From: Vreelandella olivaria
GTDB taxonomy: Bacteria; Pseudomonadota; Gammaproteobacteria; Pseudomonadales; Halomonadaceae
NCBI RefSeq assembly: GCF_023507745.1
Contig: NZ_JALPZO010000155.1
Location: 1 to 64,000, forward strand
DNA: 64,000 nucleotides
Direction of reading: 5' to 3'
Part shown: one piece after another, positions 28,463 to 37,931 of the stretch
Layout of the letters: every line of letters begins with the position of its first letter
Numbering within the stretch: the stretch's first letter is position 1
Notes under the pieces: model-generated
The model's database searches: none
Seen by the model: only the letters and a program-made list of their open reading frames with translations
Told to the model about the DNA's origin: nothing
Program-made: the position numbers and the translations under genes

Positions 28463-30730
28463 TCAACACCGCTTGCGAATACCCTGAAATTTTCTTAAGG
28501 GTACGACCTTCACCGGTTGATCCGCCTGAAGACTAAACGCCAGAGCACCATCATGGGCTGTACTCCATAAACAGCTCTGCTGCTGACGAAACCGACGCAC
28601 GACTTCATCCACCGGGTGGTTGAACGGATTACCACGCCCAGCACTGAATATGACATGTTCTGGGCGACTGATCTGAACAAACTGCACACCTGAGCTTGTA
28701 CGACTACCATGATGTCCTGCCACCAGCGCACTTACAGGAGCCTCCACGTCTGCCACAAAACGCCGCTCGATATCGCGCCCCACATCCCCTGTGATTAGCA
28801 GACGCTGCTCACCTGCGCTGACTTCCAGCACACATGAGCGATCATTGGACGATAGCGAATTTTTGCCTGCAGGCGGCCATAACACCCGGTAACGAATACC
28901 ATCCCTCATCCACTGCTGACCATACTCACAGGCCATACTGGGCACCGGCAACGCTTCACCATAAGGTGCAAGCCATTGGCCTACATGGTGGTCACTGAGC
29001 AGACCGCCAACACCTCCTGCGTGATCCGTATCCGCATGGCTAACCATGACCTGATCAAACCGCTGCCCTGGAGGCCATAACGTCTGAAGTGGCATAAAGC
29101 CACTGCGAAAACGCGGTCCCGTGTCATACAGCATACGATGATTGGCGCTACGCAGTTCAATCAGTTGCCCCTGACCAACATCATAAACAATGACCCGCAG
29201 CACACCTTCGGGTAAGGCGTCCTCATGCAACCAGACAGGTAAGCAGACCGTAAGTAGCGTGGCGCCAATACGCAACCACACTGAAACAACCGGCAACCCC
29301 CAACATAACGATAGTAATAACAAGCTGCCCGCAAGGGGATAAACAAGTCGAGGCGATGGCTCCCAAAGCGGAACATACTGCACAGTGAGCACCAATAAAT
29401 GATGAAAAACACTTAATGCCTGCTCAAAGCACCACCACATGACCAGCCCTACGCCAGGCAGTGGTGAAAGTAACCAGCCTAACAGGGCGCCAGGCACCAT
29501 CACAGAACTTACCCAGGGGACAGCAACCAGATTTATCAACGGTGCCGCGGGAGCAATACGCCCAAAGGCCAGCAACACCGCCGCTGCCATTAAGGGAGCT
29601 AATAGCAGTTGCGAACGTACCAAGGCCCAGCACCACCCTCTGAACCCTTTTGGCCGTGTCCTCCCTTGCCAAATAATGATTAACCACCCTACCGCGATAA
29701 ATGATAGCCACAAACCAGGGCGCCAGAACGATAACGGATCAGCCACCAGTACCAATGCGAGCGCAAGCCACCATGCTTGCCAGGGGCCTGGAGAGTGACG
29801 CCCACTCAGCACCCAGAGCCCTAGCACCGTCATCACCATGGCGCGCATGGCAGGGGGCGCAAGCCCCGCCAGTATGGCATAGCCTACTGCAGCCCCGGCG
29901 GCCACCCACCAGGGCCATGGGCGTAACCGCCAATTGGTAGGAGAGATAACCCGCGCCACTAAGCGTGCCAACAGCAGCGTAAAAGATGCCACAAGACCTA
30001 CATGCAGGCCGGAAATCACCACGAGATGAGTCGTACCCGTCGCATTAAGCAGCGCCCAGTCATCTTGTGTCAGCTGCTCACTATCACCTAACGACAGCGC
30101 GGCCAACCAGCGCTGGGTTCGTGCTTCAAGGGGCTGACTCGACAACAGACCAAGCGCCATTTGGCGCAGAGTAGGTGTTGCCAAAGCCAGGCGCTGGGGA
30201 GTGGGCTCGGGACGTACATAACCAGTGGCATGGATACCTTCTCGCCATAACCACTGTTCAAAATCAAACGTATCAGGGTTGACGAAACCACCAGGGGGGC
30301 GCAGGCGTAATGTCATCTGCCAACGCTCACCCACCCGATAGACTGCCTCACCATAAGCACTCACCCGCACAGTACCAAGAGCATGGCAATTGGGAAGGTG
30401 ATCAGGTGCCTGACAGGCTTCAATGGTTAACCGCAATCGCGAGGAGCCCTCTTCCTGCTGCACGTTAGTGACTAGCGCTTGTACAGTGACATCCTCTCCG
30501 CTGAGACCAACCGGCAAACGACGCCCCCACTCGTGCTGCACACTGATAAATACCACACCAGCAATCAACAACCATATCAATAGTTTGTATCTAAACTGAA
30601 GCAACCAGAGTGCAACCAGCAACACCCCGCTTAGTAGCGGGGTAAAACTTCCTTCAGCACTACTCCACCATGCCAGCAGCACGCCACCGAGTGCGGCTAA
30701 AGCAGCGGGAACTGCAACACCTAACTGCAT
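28463..30730 (-). CDS. comEC: DNA internalisation competence protein ComEC/Rec2
   Basis: A 755-residue polytopic membrane protein, the putative channel for single-stranded DNA in natural transformation. N-terminal membrane helices and a DUF4131 region come first, then the Competence domain (HLVVISGLHVGLVAS, GLAPPAMRAMVM) and a C-terminal metallo-beta-lactamase domain with DVGQGQLIELRS and VSHADTDHAGGVGGLL. All three parts are intact, so the gene is not a relic. GGGAG stands before the ATG. Presence of this one gene does not show that the organism is competent. Confidence 0.93.
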   Translation of the reverse strand: MQLGVAVPAALAALGGVLLAWWSSAEGSFTPLLSGVLLVALWLLQFRYKLLIWLLIAGVVFISVQHEWGRRLPVGLSGEDVTVQALVTNVQQEEGSSRLRLTIEACQAPDHLPNCHALGTVRVSAYGEAVYRVGERWQMTLRLRPPGGFVNPDTFDFEQWLWREGIHATGYVRPEPTPQRLALATPTLRQMALGLLSSQPLEARTQRWLAALSLGDSEQLTQDDWALLNATGTTHLVVISGLHVGLVASFTLLLARLVARVISPTNWRLRPWPWWVAAGAAVGYAILAGLAPPAMRAMVMTVLGLWVLSGRHSPGPWQAWWLALALVLVADPLSFWRPGLWLSFIAVGWLIIIWQGRTRPKGFRGWCWALVRSQLLLAPLMAAAVLLAFGRIAPAAPLINLVAVPWVSSVMVPGALLGWLLSPLPGVGLVMWWCFEQALSVFHHLLVLTVQYVPLWEPSPRLVYPLAGSLLLLSLCWGLPVVSVWLRIGATLLTVCLPVWLHEDALPEGVLRVIVYDVGQGQLIELRSANHRMLYDTGPRFRSGFMPLQTLWPPGQRFDQVMVSHADTDHAGGVGGLLSDHHVGQWLAPYGEALPVPSMACEYGQQWMRDGIRYRVLWPPAGKNSLSSNDRSCVLEVSAGEQRLLITGDVGRDIERRFVADVEAPVSALVAGHHGSRTSSGVQFVQISRPEHVIFSAGRGNPFNHPVDEVVRRFRQQQSCLWSTAHDGALAFSLQADQPVKVVPLRKFQGIRKRC

Positions 30731-30827
30731 CCCCTCTCCCTGGTGTCAGATCATTAAACGCCCGCGGCATAGCCGAAGCACTACGCTATATGGATAATAG
30801 GGCGCATCAACAGCAAGAGTATATGAC

Positions 30828-31379
30828 ATGCCGCGCCGTTTCCTGCAGCGCTATATGCCTAAACCGGATACGTTAAGACGCCAGCGCTCACTGCGCTTCA
30901 TGGCGCCTCTGATAGCGGATCCTGGGTTATGGCTGTTAACTCGCCGAAGCGTTGCAAACGCGTTTAGTGTTGGGATATTTTGCGCCATGCTGCCAATTCC
31001 ATTCCAGATGGTAGTGGCTGCTTTTGGTGCACGCGTTAGCCGTTGCAATCTGGCGCTTTCGGTGGGTCTGGTATGGATCACGAACCCACTCACAATGCCG
31101 GTCATTTTTTACTTTAATTATCGAATAGGCACCTTTCTGTTAGGTACGCCTGTTCGGGAAGCGCCATCACGTATCTCAACGCGTTGGATTGCCGAACAAA
31201 TGCACGACATCATGCCTCCTTTAATTGCAGGATCACTACTCACTGCGGTGGTACTGGCAATCGTTGCCAATATTGGCATTCGCTTGATTTGGCGCTGGCA
31301 TGTTTCCCACAATTGGAAACGCCGCCGCCTGAAAAGGCGGCGGCGTCGGGCTTGTATCGAGTCTGAATTTGATGATTAG
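30828..31379 (+). CDS. DUF2062 membrane protein
   Basis: A 183-residue protein with three likely membrane segments (about residues 45-65, 75-100 and 130-152) and a very basic C-terminus (KRRRLKRRRRRA). The pattern FSVGIFCAMLPIPFQMVVAA and ITNPLTMPVIFYFNYRIG fits DUF2062, whose role is unknown. The CGC and CGG codons of the basic tail form a perfect 12-bp hairpin with GAAA loop. It is divergent from comEC and convergent with lolD; in Pseudomonas a similar gene lies between comEC and lolC. Confidence 0.85.
   Translation: MPRRFLQRYMPKPDTLRRQRSLRFMAPLIADPGLWLLTRRSVANAFSVGIFCAMLPIPFQMVVAAFGARVSRCNLALSVGLVWITNPLTMPVIFYFNYRIGTFLLGTPVREAPSRISTRWIAEQMHDIMPPLIAGSLLTAVVLAIVANIGIRLIWRWHVSHNWKRRRLKRRRRRACIESEFDD
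31319..31346 (+). repeat. Perfect 12-bp GC hairpin inside the DUF2062 coding end
   Basis: ACGCCGCCGCCT (31319-31330), GAAA tetraloop (31331-31334), AGGCGGCGGCGT (31335-31346). The same bases encode the Arg-rich C-terminus. No T-run follows. It is the most stable-looking hairpin of the window. Confidence 0.7.
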
Positions 31380-31388
31380 CGATACAAG
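31351..31388. terminator. Inverted repeat at the DUF2062/lolD junction
   Basis: CTTGTATCG (31351-31359) and CGATACAAG (31380-31388) pair over 9 bp around a 20-base loop that contains the DUF2062 stop; the second arm ends 2 bases before the lolD stop. Without a T-run it is only a possible bidirectional stop. Confidence 0.4.
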
Positions 31389-31390
31389 CG

Positions 31391-32107
31391 TTAAACGGTT
31401 GTGATCTTTTGCTCAACCAGTTGGCCACTGTCAAGTTTCAATACCCGATCCTGATGGGCCGCAAGGCCTACATCATGGGTCACAATCACGAAGGCACAGG
31501 CGCTCTCTTTAGCAAGCTCATCCATTAGCGCAAGAATGGTGCTGGCAGTGGTTTGATCCAGATTACCCGTCGGCTCATCCATCAGCACCAGGCTGGGATC
31601 AGTAACCAGCGCTCTGGCAATTGCCACCCGCTGCCGCTCACCACCCGACAGTTCCCCTGGCTTATGATCAGCACGTGCCTGCATACCAACCCGCTCCAGT
31701 ATCTGCATGGCACGCTGCTCCGCCACTTTTTTTGACTGACCGCGAATAATCAGCGGTAACGCTGCGTTTTCAACGGCGGTGAACTCCGCCAATAAGTGGT
31801 GGAACTGGTAAACAAAGCCAATATAACGGTTACGAAACCGTCCGAGTGCAGCTTCATTCAGCCCCGAAAGTGGCTCACCCGCGATGACAATGCTGCCTTC
31901 ACTGGGGCGGTCCAGCCCGCCCAGCAGGTTTAGCAGTGTCGTCTTGCCTGACCCCGAGCTACCAACGATGGCCACACGCTCCCCGGCGTGGACCTGGAGC
32001 TCAAGCTGGTCAAGTACCTTCAGATCCTGAGGCCCTTCACTATAGACCCGCGATAGGCCTTGGCATTCCAGCATAATCATCCCGGGCTGCGGTGCCATTG
32101 AAGTCAT
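31391..32107 (-). CDS. lolD: Lipoprotein-releasing ABC transporter ATPase LolD
   Basis: A 238-residue ATPase that powers release of outer-membrane lipoproteins from the inner membrane to LolA. Walker A is IVGSSGSGKTTLLNLLGGLD, signature LSGGERQRVAIARAL and Walker B LVLMDEPTGNLD. ATG 32107 is chosen because AAGGA lies 7 bases upstream; longer frames run into lolC. It follows the lolC stop by 10 bases, so both are one unit. Confidence 0.95.
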   Translation of the reverse strand: MTSMAPQPGMIMLECQGLSRVYSEGPQDLKVLDQLELQVHAGERVAIVGSSGSGKTTLLNLLGGLDRPSEGSIVIAGEPLSGLNEAALGRFRNRYIGFVYQFHHLLAEFTAVENAALPLIIRGQSKKVAEQRAMQILERVGMQARADHKPGELSGGERQRVAIARALVTDPSLVLMDEPTGNLDQTTASTILALMDELAKESACAFVIVTHDVGLAAHQDRVLKLDSGQLVEQKITTV

Positions 32108-32117
32108 TAAATCATCC

Positions 32118-33359
32118 TTATTCATAGCGCAGTACATCCGCAGGCTGCACACGGGCGGCCCGCCAGGCAGGATAGAGCGTTGAGAGGAACGTAAGCCCAA
32201 AGGCAGCGATAACAATATCGCGTACATCGGCCCACTGGAGCCGCGATGGCAAATTACTAATGAAATAAACACCAGAATCCAGGAATTGGATGCCAAACGC
32301 ACTTTCAAACCAGCCAATCAGATCCGAGATGGTCAAGGCCAGCAAAATGCCAACAGCAACGCCCACGGCAATACCTATCAATCCAATGGCCAACCCCTGG
32401 ACAATAAATATCCCCATGATTGAGCGTGGCGTCGCCCCTATGGTGCGTAGGATTGCGATATCCGCGCGCTTATCGGTCACTACCATAACGAGAGTGGAAA
32501 CGATATTAAAGGCGGCAACAGCGATAATGACCGTGAGCAGTAGCGCAATCATGCGCTTTTCCATCTGGATCGCCTGGAACAGGTTGCCATGAGAGAACGT
32601 CCAGTCAGTCCCGCGGTACCCGGACTCTAATTCAGTTAATATTGCCTGTGTCTCGCTGCTGGCTAAAAACAGATCATCAAGTTCAAGGCGTAGCCCACCA
32701 ATGGCATCACCCAATCTCGCCAACGTCTGCATATCTTCAATATTGGCATAGGCCAGATTAGCGTCCAGATCAGCCCCCACGCTGAAAATACCGCTCACAG
32801 TGAAGCGCTTTAAGCGCGGAAAGACCCCAGCAGGGGTAATGGAAGCTTCAGGCACCAGCAGGGTCACTCGGTCACCAACGCCTACCCCTAGACGCCGTGC
32901 CAGCATAGAGCCCAACACCACATTCCATTCACCGGGCACCAGGTCAGCCAGCGCCCCCTGACGCATATGCTCACCAATAATTGATACCTGATCTTCCCAA
33001 TCAGGGTGGATGCCGTTCACCATAGCCCCTTGGTTACGGCCACCGGCAGAGAACATTCCCTGTTGCTCAACAAAAGGCGCCACACCAATGACATGCTCGC
33101 GCTGGATTAACCTGTCGGCAAGCGCTTCCCACTCCACCATCCCTTCTGGAGACTCAATTTTTGTATGGGGCACCATGCCAAGAATGCGTGTCCTCAACTC
33201 GTGATCGAAACCATTCATTACGGATAGAACAAGAATAAGCACCGCTACACCTAGCATCAGGCCCAGCATTGAGGTCAGGGATATAAACGAAATAAAGTGG
33301 TTCCGGCGTTTAGCGCGCACGTAGCGCAGCCCCACCAGAAAAGGCAAACGATCAAGCAT
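32118..33359 (-). CDS. lolC: Lipoprotein-releasing permease LolC/LolE family
   Basis: A 413-residue inner-membrane protein with four membrane segments: one near residues 25-48, then three after residue 265, separated by a large periplasmic domain. The segment ITPAGVFPRLKRFTV at residues 174-188 matches the LolC hook loop that binds LolA. AAGGA lies 8 bases before ATG 33359. The operon has lolC and lolD only, with no second permease gene, so this protein may act as a homodimer (LolF type), or lolE may lie elsewhere. Confidence 0.9.
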   Translation of the reverse strand: MLDRLPFLVGLRYVRAKRRNHFISFISLTSMLGLMLGVAVLILVLSVMNGFDHELRTRILGMVPHTKIESPEGMVEWEALADRLIQREHVIGVAPFVEQQGMFSAGGRNQGAMVNGIHPDWEDQVSIIGEHMRQGALADLVPGEWNVVLGSMLARRLGVGVGDRVTLLVPEASITPAGVFPRLKRFTVSGIFSVGADLDANLAYANIEDMQTLARLGDAIGGLRLELDDLFLASSETQAILTELESGYRGTDWTFSHGNLFQAIQMEKRMIALLLTVIIAVAAFNIVSTLVMVVTDKRADIAILRTIGATPRSIMGIFIVQGLAIGLIGIAVGVAVGILLALTISDLIGWFESAFGIQFLDSGVYFISNLPSRLQWADVRDIVIAAFGLTFLSTLYPAWRAARVQPADVLRYE

Positions 33360-33560
33360 GGCATCATTCCTTAGTAATAAGCGCCCATGGTACGGTTTTT
33401 TGCGCATGGGTGCATGTGCAAACGAAGTGTTAGATAGGCATCATGACAAGCCGTTCCCCGTGGTAACGTAACGCTTGCATGTTTCTGGACAAGCCCCTAC
33501 ATTGCGCCGGTTCCTCTTACCCCTGGGGTAAGTCTTTTTTACTTCTAACCAAGAGCATCT

Positions 33561-34631
33561 GTGACGTTGGCTACCAAGACACATCGCCTGTTGCCGGAAT
33601 GGCACCCCCAAGATGGCCTTCAGCTTACCTGGCCTCGCCCAGATGGTGATTGGGCTCCCCTCTTGTCGCGTATTGAAGCAACGCTTGAGCGCATTGTGAT
33701 TGCCGTATCCCGCTATCAGCGCGTGCTGATTAGCGTACCTGACGAGGCAACACGCGATCGCCTGGCAGACACCTGGAGAGCCTGCGGTGTTCCGGAATAT
33801 CAACTGCTTCTCATTGTCGCACCCACAGACGACACCTGGGCAAGGGATCATGGGCCAATTACCGTCGTCGATAAAGATAACCGGCCACTGCTGCTGGACT
33901 ACACCTTTACCGGCTGGGGTGGCAAATTCCCCGCAGAACGTGACAATCAGCTGACACAATGGCTGGCAGATGCAGGGGTATGGGCCTGCCCTGTTGTATC
34001 GCGGAATTTGATCCTGGAAGGTGGGGGGATTGAAACAGATGGTGAAGGCACACTATTAACAACAGAAGCCTGCCTGCTTAATCCCAACCGTAACCCGTCA
34101 CTTTCCCAAGCAGATATTGAAGCCATGCTGGCAGAGGACTTGGGTGTTGACCGCGTACTGTGGTTAACCCATGGTCATCTGGAAGGCGACGATACCGATA
34201 GTCACATTGATACACTGGCGCGCTTTTGCAATCCAACAACCATTGCTTACATCAGGTGCGATGACCCTACTGATCCGCACTACCCAGCACTCACAGCCAT
34301 GGAAGATGAGCTGAAAGCGTTTCGCCAGCGCAACGGTGAACCTTATCGGCTTATCCCCTTACCCTGGCCCCAGGCATGCTTCGATCCTGATGATGGCCAT
34401 CGCCTGCCGGCAACTTATGCCAACTTTCTGATTATCAATGACGCGGTGTTAGTTCCCACCTATGGCGACCCAGCCGATGTTATCGCCCTACAGGCGCTGG
34501 CGCTGGCGTTTCCTGAACACACCTTGATTCCTATTGAGTGCACCAGCGTTATTCGCCAGCATGGCAGCCTGCACTGTTTAACCATGCAATTGCCAAAAGG
34601 CACCCTTGCCCCGGCCTGCATTAATTCGTAA
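33561..34631 (+). CDS. aguA: Agmatine deiminase
   Basis: A 356-residue guanidino-group-modifying enzyme that turns agmatine into N-carbamoylputrescine. Conserved elements are TDDTWARDHGPI, LEGGGIETDGEGTLLTTE, THGHLEGDDTDSHIDTLA (catalytic Asp and His) and the nucleophile Cys in HGSLHCLTMQLP. The start is GTG at 33561 with AAGAG 5 bases upstream. The next gene, 9 bases on, is aguB, which makes this function likely rather than peptidyl-arginine deiminase. No aguR regulator is adjacent. The 201-base gap to lolC shows nothing further that I can name. Confidence 0.92.
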   Translation: MTLATKTHRLLPEWHPQDGLQLTWPRPDGDWAPLLSRIEATLERIVIAVSRYQRVLISVPDEATRDRLADTWRACGVPEYQLLLIVAPTDDTWARDHGPITVVDKDNRPLLLDYTFTGWGGKFPAERDNQLTQWLADAGVWACPVVSRNLILEGGGIETDGEGTLLTTEACLLNPNRNPSLSQADIEAMLAEDLGVDRVLWLTHGHLEGDDTDSHIDTLARFCNPTTIAYIRCDDPTDPHYPALTAMEDELKAFRQRNGEPYRLIPLPWPQACFDPDDGHRLPATYANFLIINDAVLVPTYGDPADVIALQALALAFPEHTLIPIECTSVIRQHGSLHCLTMQLPKGTLAPACINS

Positions 34632-34640
34632 GGAGCCATC

Positions 34641-35543
34641 ATGACACACACGCTCACTGTGGGGATTGTTCAACAGCCCGCCTGGCCCGATAAGGCACGC
34701 AGCCTGGCCACCAGCGAAGCAGGCATTCGCGATGCTGTTAAGCAAGGTGCTCAATTAGTGCTTCTTCAGGAGCTACACACCACGCACTATTTCTGCCAAT
34801 ACGAGGACCCTGCGCTATTTGATTTGGCCGAGCCTCTGGATGGCCCAAGCAGCCAGCATTTGGCAGCACTTGCCAAAGAGCTGGATATTGTTCTGGTTGG
34901 CTCTCTGTTCGAAAAACGGGCACCAGGGCTTTATCACAACACAGCCGTGGTATACGACCGCGCTAATGGCCGAGTGGGCCAATACCGCAAAATGCATATC
35001 CCGGACGATCCGGCGTTTTACGAGAAATTTTACTTCACACCGGGCGATTACGATGACGCCCGTGGAGAGGGATTCACCCCTATCGACACGTCCGTCGGCC
35101 GGCTGGGCATTCTGATATGTTGGGACCAATGGTATCCCGAAGCCGCCCGTTTGATGGCACTGGCGGGGGCGGATCTATTGCTCTACCCCACCGCTATTGG
35201 ATGGGACCCAAACGATGACAATGCTGAGAAAGCTCGCCAGAAAGATGCCTGGACCATCATCCAACGGGCACATGGTGTTGCGAATGGGCTACCGGTACTG
35301 GTAGCCAACCGGGTGGGTTATGAAGCCGACCATTCAGGTGTGGGTGACGGCATTCAGTTTTGGGGCGGTAGTTTTGTCTGCGGCCCGCAAGGCGAACTGC
35401 TGGCCCATGCGGGTGAAGAAACCCAGCAGTTGGTAGTCAGCCTTGATATGGCACGCAGCGAAAATACGCGCCGTATTTGGCCCTACCTGCGGGACCGGCG
35501 GATAGACGCCTACGGTGATTTAACCCGCCGCTATCGCGATTAA
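34641..35543 (+). CDS. aguB: N-carbamoylputrescine amidase
   Basis: A 300-residue nitrilase-family enzyme that hydrolyses N-carbamoylputrescine to putrescine, CO2 and ammonia. The Glu-Lys-Cys triad is visible in LLQELHTTHYFC, YRKMHIPDDP and ILICWDQWYPEAARLMAL. AAGGAG stands 5 bases before the ATG. Together with aguA it gives a two-step route from agmatine to putrescine. A strong hairpin terminator follows. Confidence 0.95.
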   Translation: MTHTLTVGIVQQPAWPDKARSLATSEAGIRDAVKQGAQLVLLQELHTTHYFCQYEDPALFDLAEPLDGPSSQHLAALAKELDIVLVGSLFEKRAPGLYHNTAVVYDRANGRVGQYRKMHIPDDPAFYEKFYFTPGDYDDARGEGFTPIDTSVGRLGILICWDQWYPEAARLMALAGADLLLYPTAIGWDPNDDNAEKARQKDAWTIIQRAHGVANGLPVLVANRVGYEADHSGVGDGIQFWGGSFVCGPQGELLAHAGEETQQLVVSLDMARSENTRRIWPYLRDRRIDAYGDLTRRYRD

Positions 35544-35560
35544 CGACATCACCCAGGCCA

Positions 35561-35602
35561 ACACAGCGCCCGCTCCGGTATAGGAGCGGGCGCTGTGTTT
35601 TA
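35561..35602. terminator. Strong terminator after aguB
   Basis: ACACAGCGCCCGCTCC (35561-35576), 6-base loop, GGAGCGGGCGCTGTGT (35583-35598), followed by TTT. The 16-bp stem is perfect. It sits between convergent aguB and the Nudix gene (stop at 35629). Confidence 0.85.
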
Positions 35603-35628
35603 CTGGCAGCTAACGGGGCAAAGCGAAC

Positions 35629-36585
35629 TTATTTCCAAAAATCGCGAATGGAGGCAATGCCCTGAGCGCCGACGGCACGGGCGTGATGAGCATCAAAGCG
35701 CGTCATGCCACCCAGCGCAAATACCGGCATGCCCGCCCGCTCTACCAATTGCTGGAAATCATGCCACCCCATAGGGGCCACCTCGGGATGCGAAGGAGTG
35801 GTTCTCAGCGGCGACAGGGTCACAAAATCACAGCCGAGCACAGCCGCTTGCGAGAGCTGCTCCTGGTTGTGCGTCGAGGCGGATAGCCATTTATTTTCAT
35901 CAATGGGCCGCCGATCAAGCTTCATCAACCGCTCACTGGTTAGATGAATCCCATCCGCTTCCACTTCATCCAACAGCTCCGGCTCGCCATTCAGCAGCAA
36001 GCTGGCTCCATGCTCGCGGCATAGGCGCAAGGCGCTTTTAGCACGCGTAATATACTCGTCTTGATTCAACTGCTTTGCCCTTAATTGAACCAAGCGAATA
36101 TTGTCTTCACGCAGAGCCCGCTCCAACAGCGCTTCGAAGTGTTCATCATCCGCCTCTTCACCGGTAATCAAATACTCCGTGGGCAGCATCACCGCACGCA
36201 GAATCGGCAGGTTCGCGGCTGGGAAAGGGTAATTAACCAGCTCATCCATCGGCACCCAGCGTACCGCCTGGCCCTCACGACCAAAAGGCTCGCCTGCAAA
36301 CTCATGTACCTGCCACACATCCAGCAAGATATGCTTATCGGGATACTCATGGTGAACACGGATCAGCGGTTGGGCACGTAAAATCTCAACCCCTAACTCT
36401 TCATGCAATTCACGCTTCAGCCCTTCAAGCCCTGTCTCATAAGGCGCCAGCTTACCACCTGGGAACTCCCACAGGCCGCCATGGTCGACGTTGGAAGGAC
36501 GACGCGCAATCAGCACGTGCTTTTGATCGGCGCTGATCATTGCAGCCGCCGCGACATGAACCCGTCGTTTTACCATTACACTCAT
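35629..36585 (-). CDS. Nudix hydrolase (MutT-like) fused to a ThiE/TenI-like domain
   Basis: A 318-residue fusion. The N-terminal half is a MutT-type Nudix domain with complete box GGKLAPYETGLEGLKRELHE followed by ELGV; MutT removes 8-oxo-dGTP. The C-terminal half (about 155-318) resembles thiamine-phosphate synthase (LVQLRAKQLNQDEY, GIHLTSERL, SASTHN, FALGGMTRFD), but the usual Asn-Asp of the phosphate/Mg site reads LNGEPEL, so synthase activity is doubtful. Such fusions are common near secA-argJ. The start is uncertain among 36600 (GTG), 36585 and 36576. Confidence 0.9.
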   Translation of the reverse strand: MSVMVKRRVHVAAAAMISADQKHVLIARRPSNVDHGGLWEFPGGKLAPYETGLEGLKRELHEELGVEILRAQPLIRVHHEYPDKHILLDVWQVHEFAGEPFGREGQAVRWVPMDELVNYPFPAANLPILRAVMLPTEYLITGEEADDEHFEALLERALREDNIRLVQLRAKQLNQDEYITRAKSALRLCREHGASLLLNGEPELLDEVEADGIHLTSERLMKLDRRPIDENKWLSASTHNQEQLSQAAVLGCDFVTLSPLRTTPSHPEVAPMGWHDFQQLVERAGMPVFALGGMTRFDAHHARAVGAQGIASIRDFWK

Positions 36586-36663
36586 TACGTCTTTATCCAC
36601 GTTGTGCGCGACGCTCTATCAAGGAGCGACGCTATCTCACTGCGTTAGCACCTTACCGAGCGG

Positions 36664-37893
36664 TCAGCTGCGGTAATCCGCGTTGATGGACACATAGTCA
36701 TGGGAGAGATCCGAGGTCCACACAGTGGCACGCTCTTCGCCACGCCCCAGGTTAATGCGAATAGTGATCTCTTCCTGTGCCATCACGGCACTACCGGCTG
36801 CTTCCGTGTAGCTGGTAGCCCTCCCCCCTTTCTCAACCAGGCGCACATCACCCAAATCAATGACGACGCGATTGACATCAAACGCCTCCACAGGGGCTCG
36901 TCCAACAGCCGCTAAAATACGCCCCCAGTTAGCATCCGAGGCATACAGCGCAGTTTTGACCAGTGGCGAATGTGCCACAGTAAATGCCACATCCAGCGCT
37001 TCTTGACGGGTAGCAGCCTCATTAACCAGGAGAGTGACAAATTTGGTAGCCCCTTCCCCATCGCGAATAATCGCCTGAGCCAGCTCACTCATCACTCGCT
37101 GTAAAGCATTGCGGAATAGCGCAATCTGCTCATCACTCTCAATCTGCGCACCGGTACCTGTAGCAGCCAACATGCAGGCATCATTGGTGGATGTGTCGCT
37201 ATCGACCGTAATACAGTTAAAAGAACGATCTACTGTTTCACGCAGTAAGCGCTGTAATAACGGTTGCTTGATAGCAGCATTGGTGACCACAAAGCCCAGC
37301 ATAGTAGCCATATTAGGCTTGATCATGCCAGAGCCTTTGGTAATGCCGTTGATGGTGACCTGCTGATCACCGATGACCACGGTTTCCGTAGCACCTTTGG
37401 CACGGGTATCAGTCGTCAAAATTCCTTCACCCGCCTGCTGCCAGGCTTGGCTCGCATCCGCAAGAGCGCTTACCGCAGCAGGCAACCCAGCCAACAGACG
37501 ATCCATCGGCATCGGTTCCCCAATCACACCTGTGGAAAACGGTAAGACCTGATACTCGGCTACCCCCACTTGTTCCGCTAACGCCGCACAGCTGGCATAA
37601 GCATCCCGCATCCCTGTTTCACCCGTACCAGCGTTTGCATTGCCGGTATTAATTAGCCAGTAGCGGGGCACCTGACCTTCACCCAAACAGCGCTCAATAT
37701 GCGCTTTGGCCACAATGACGGGAGCTGCACAGAACGCATTTCGGGTAAACACACCAGCGACCGAGGCTGTCTCGGGGAGTTCAAACACCACCATGTCACG
37801 GCGCCCCGGCTTTTTAATACCAGCCATTGTACTACCAAGACGCACCCCCTTAAGGGGGGGCAACGCTGGAAAAGGGATGTTTCCCACTGCCAT
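36664..37893 (-). CDS. argJ: Bifunctional glutamate N-acetyltransferase / N-acetylglutamate synthase
   Basis: A 409-residue arginine-pathway enzyme that moves the acetyl group from N-acetylornithine to glutamate. Precursors cut themselves between Ala and Thr in KGSGMIKPNMATMLGF, where Thr becomes the nucleophile and N-terminus of the beta chain. GGAG lies 6 bases before ATG 37893. It follows secA by 38 bases. Whether it also uses acetyl-CoA (bifunctional) cannot be read from sequence. Confidence 0.95.
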   Translation of the reverse strand: MAVGNIPFPALPPLKGVRLGSTMAGIKKPGRRDMVVFELPETASVAGVFTRNAFCAAPVIVAKAHIERCLGEGQVPRYWLINTGNANAGTGETGMRDAYASCAALAEQVGVAEYQVLPFSTGVIGEPMPMDRLLAGLPAAVSALADASQAWQQAGEGILTTDTRAKGATETVVIGDQQVTINGITKGSGMIKPNMATMLGFVVTNAAIKQPLLQRLLRETVDRSFNCITVDSDTSTNDACMLAATGTGAQIESDEQIALFRNALQRVMSELAQAIIRDGEGATKFVTLLVNEAATRQEALDVAFTVAHSPLVKTALYASDANWGRILAAVGRAPVEAFDVNRVVIDLGDVRLVEKGGRATSYTEAAGSAVMAQEEITIRINLGRGEERATVWTSDLSHDYVSINADYRS

Positions 37894-37931
37894 GTTCAAC
37901 TCCTTTACAGTCGCATTATCCGGGAGGCTGA

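Noticed and set aside
33441-33959. Minus-strand 172-codon frame over the aguA start
   Set aside because: It opposes the conserved aguA N-terminus and shows no domain.
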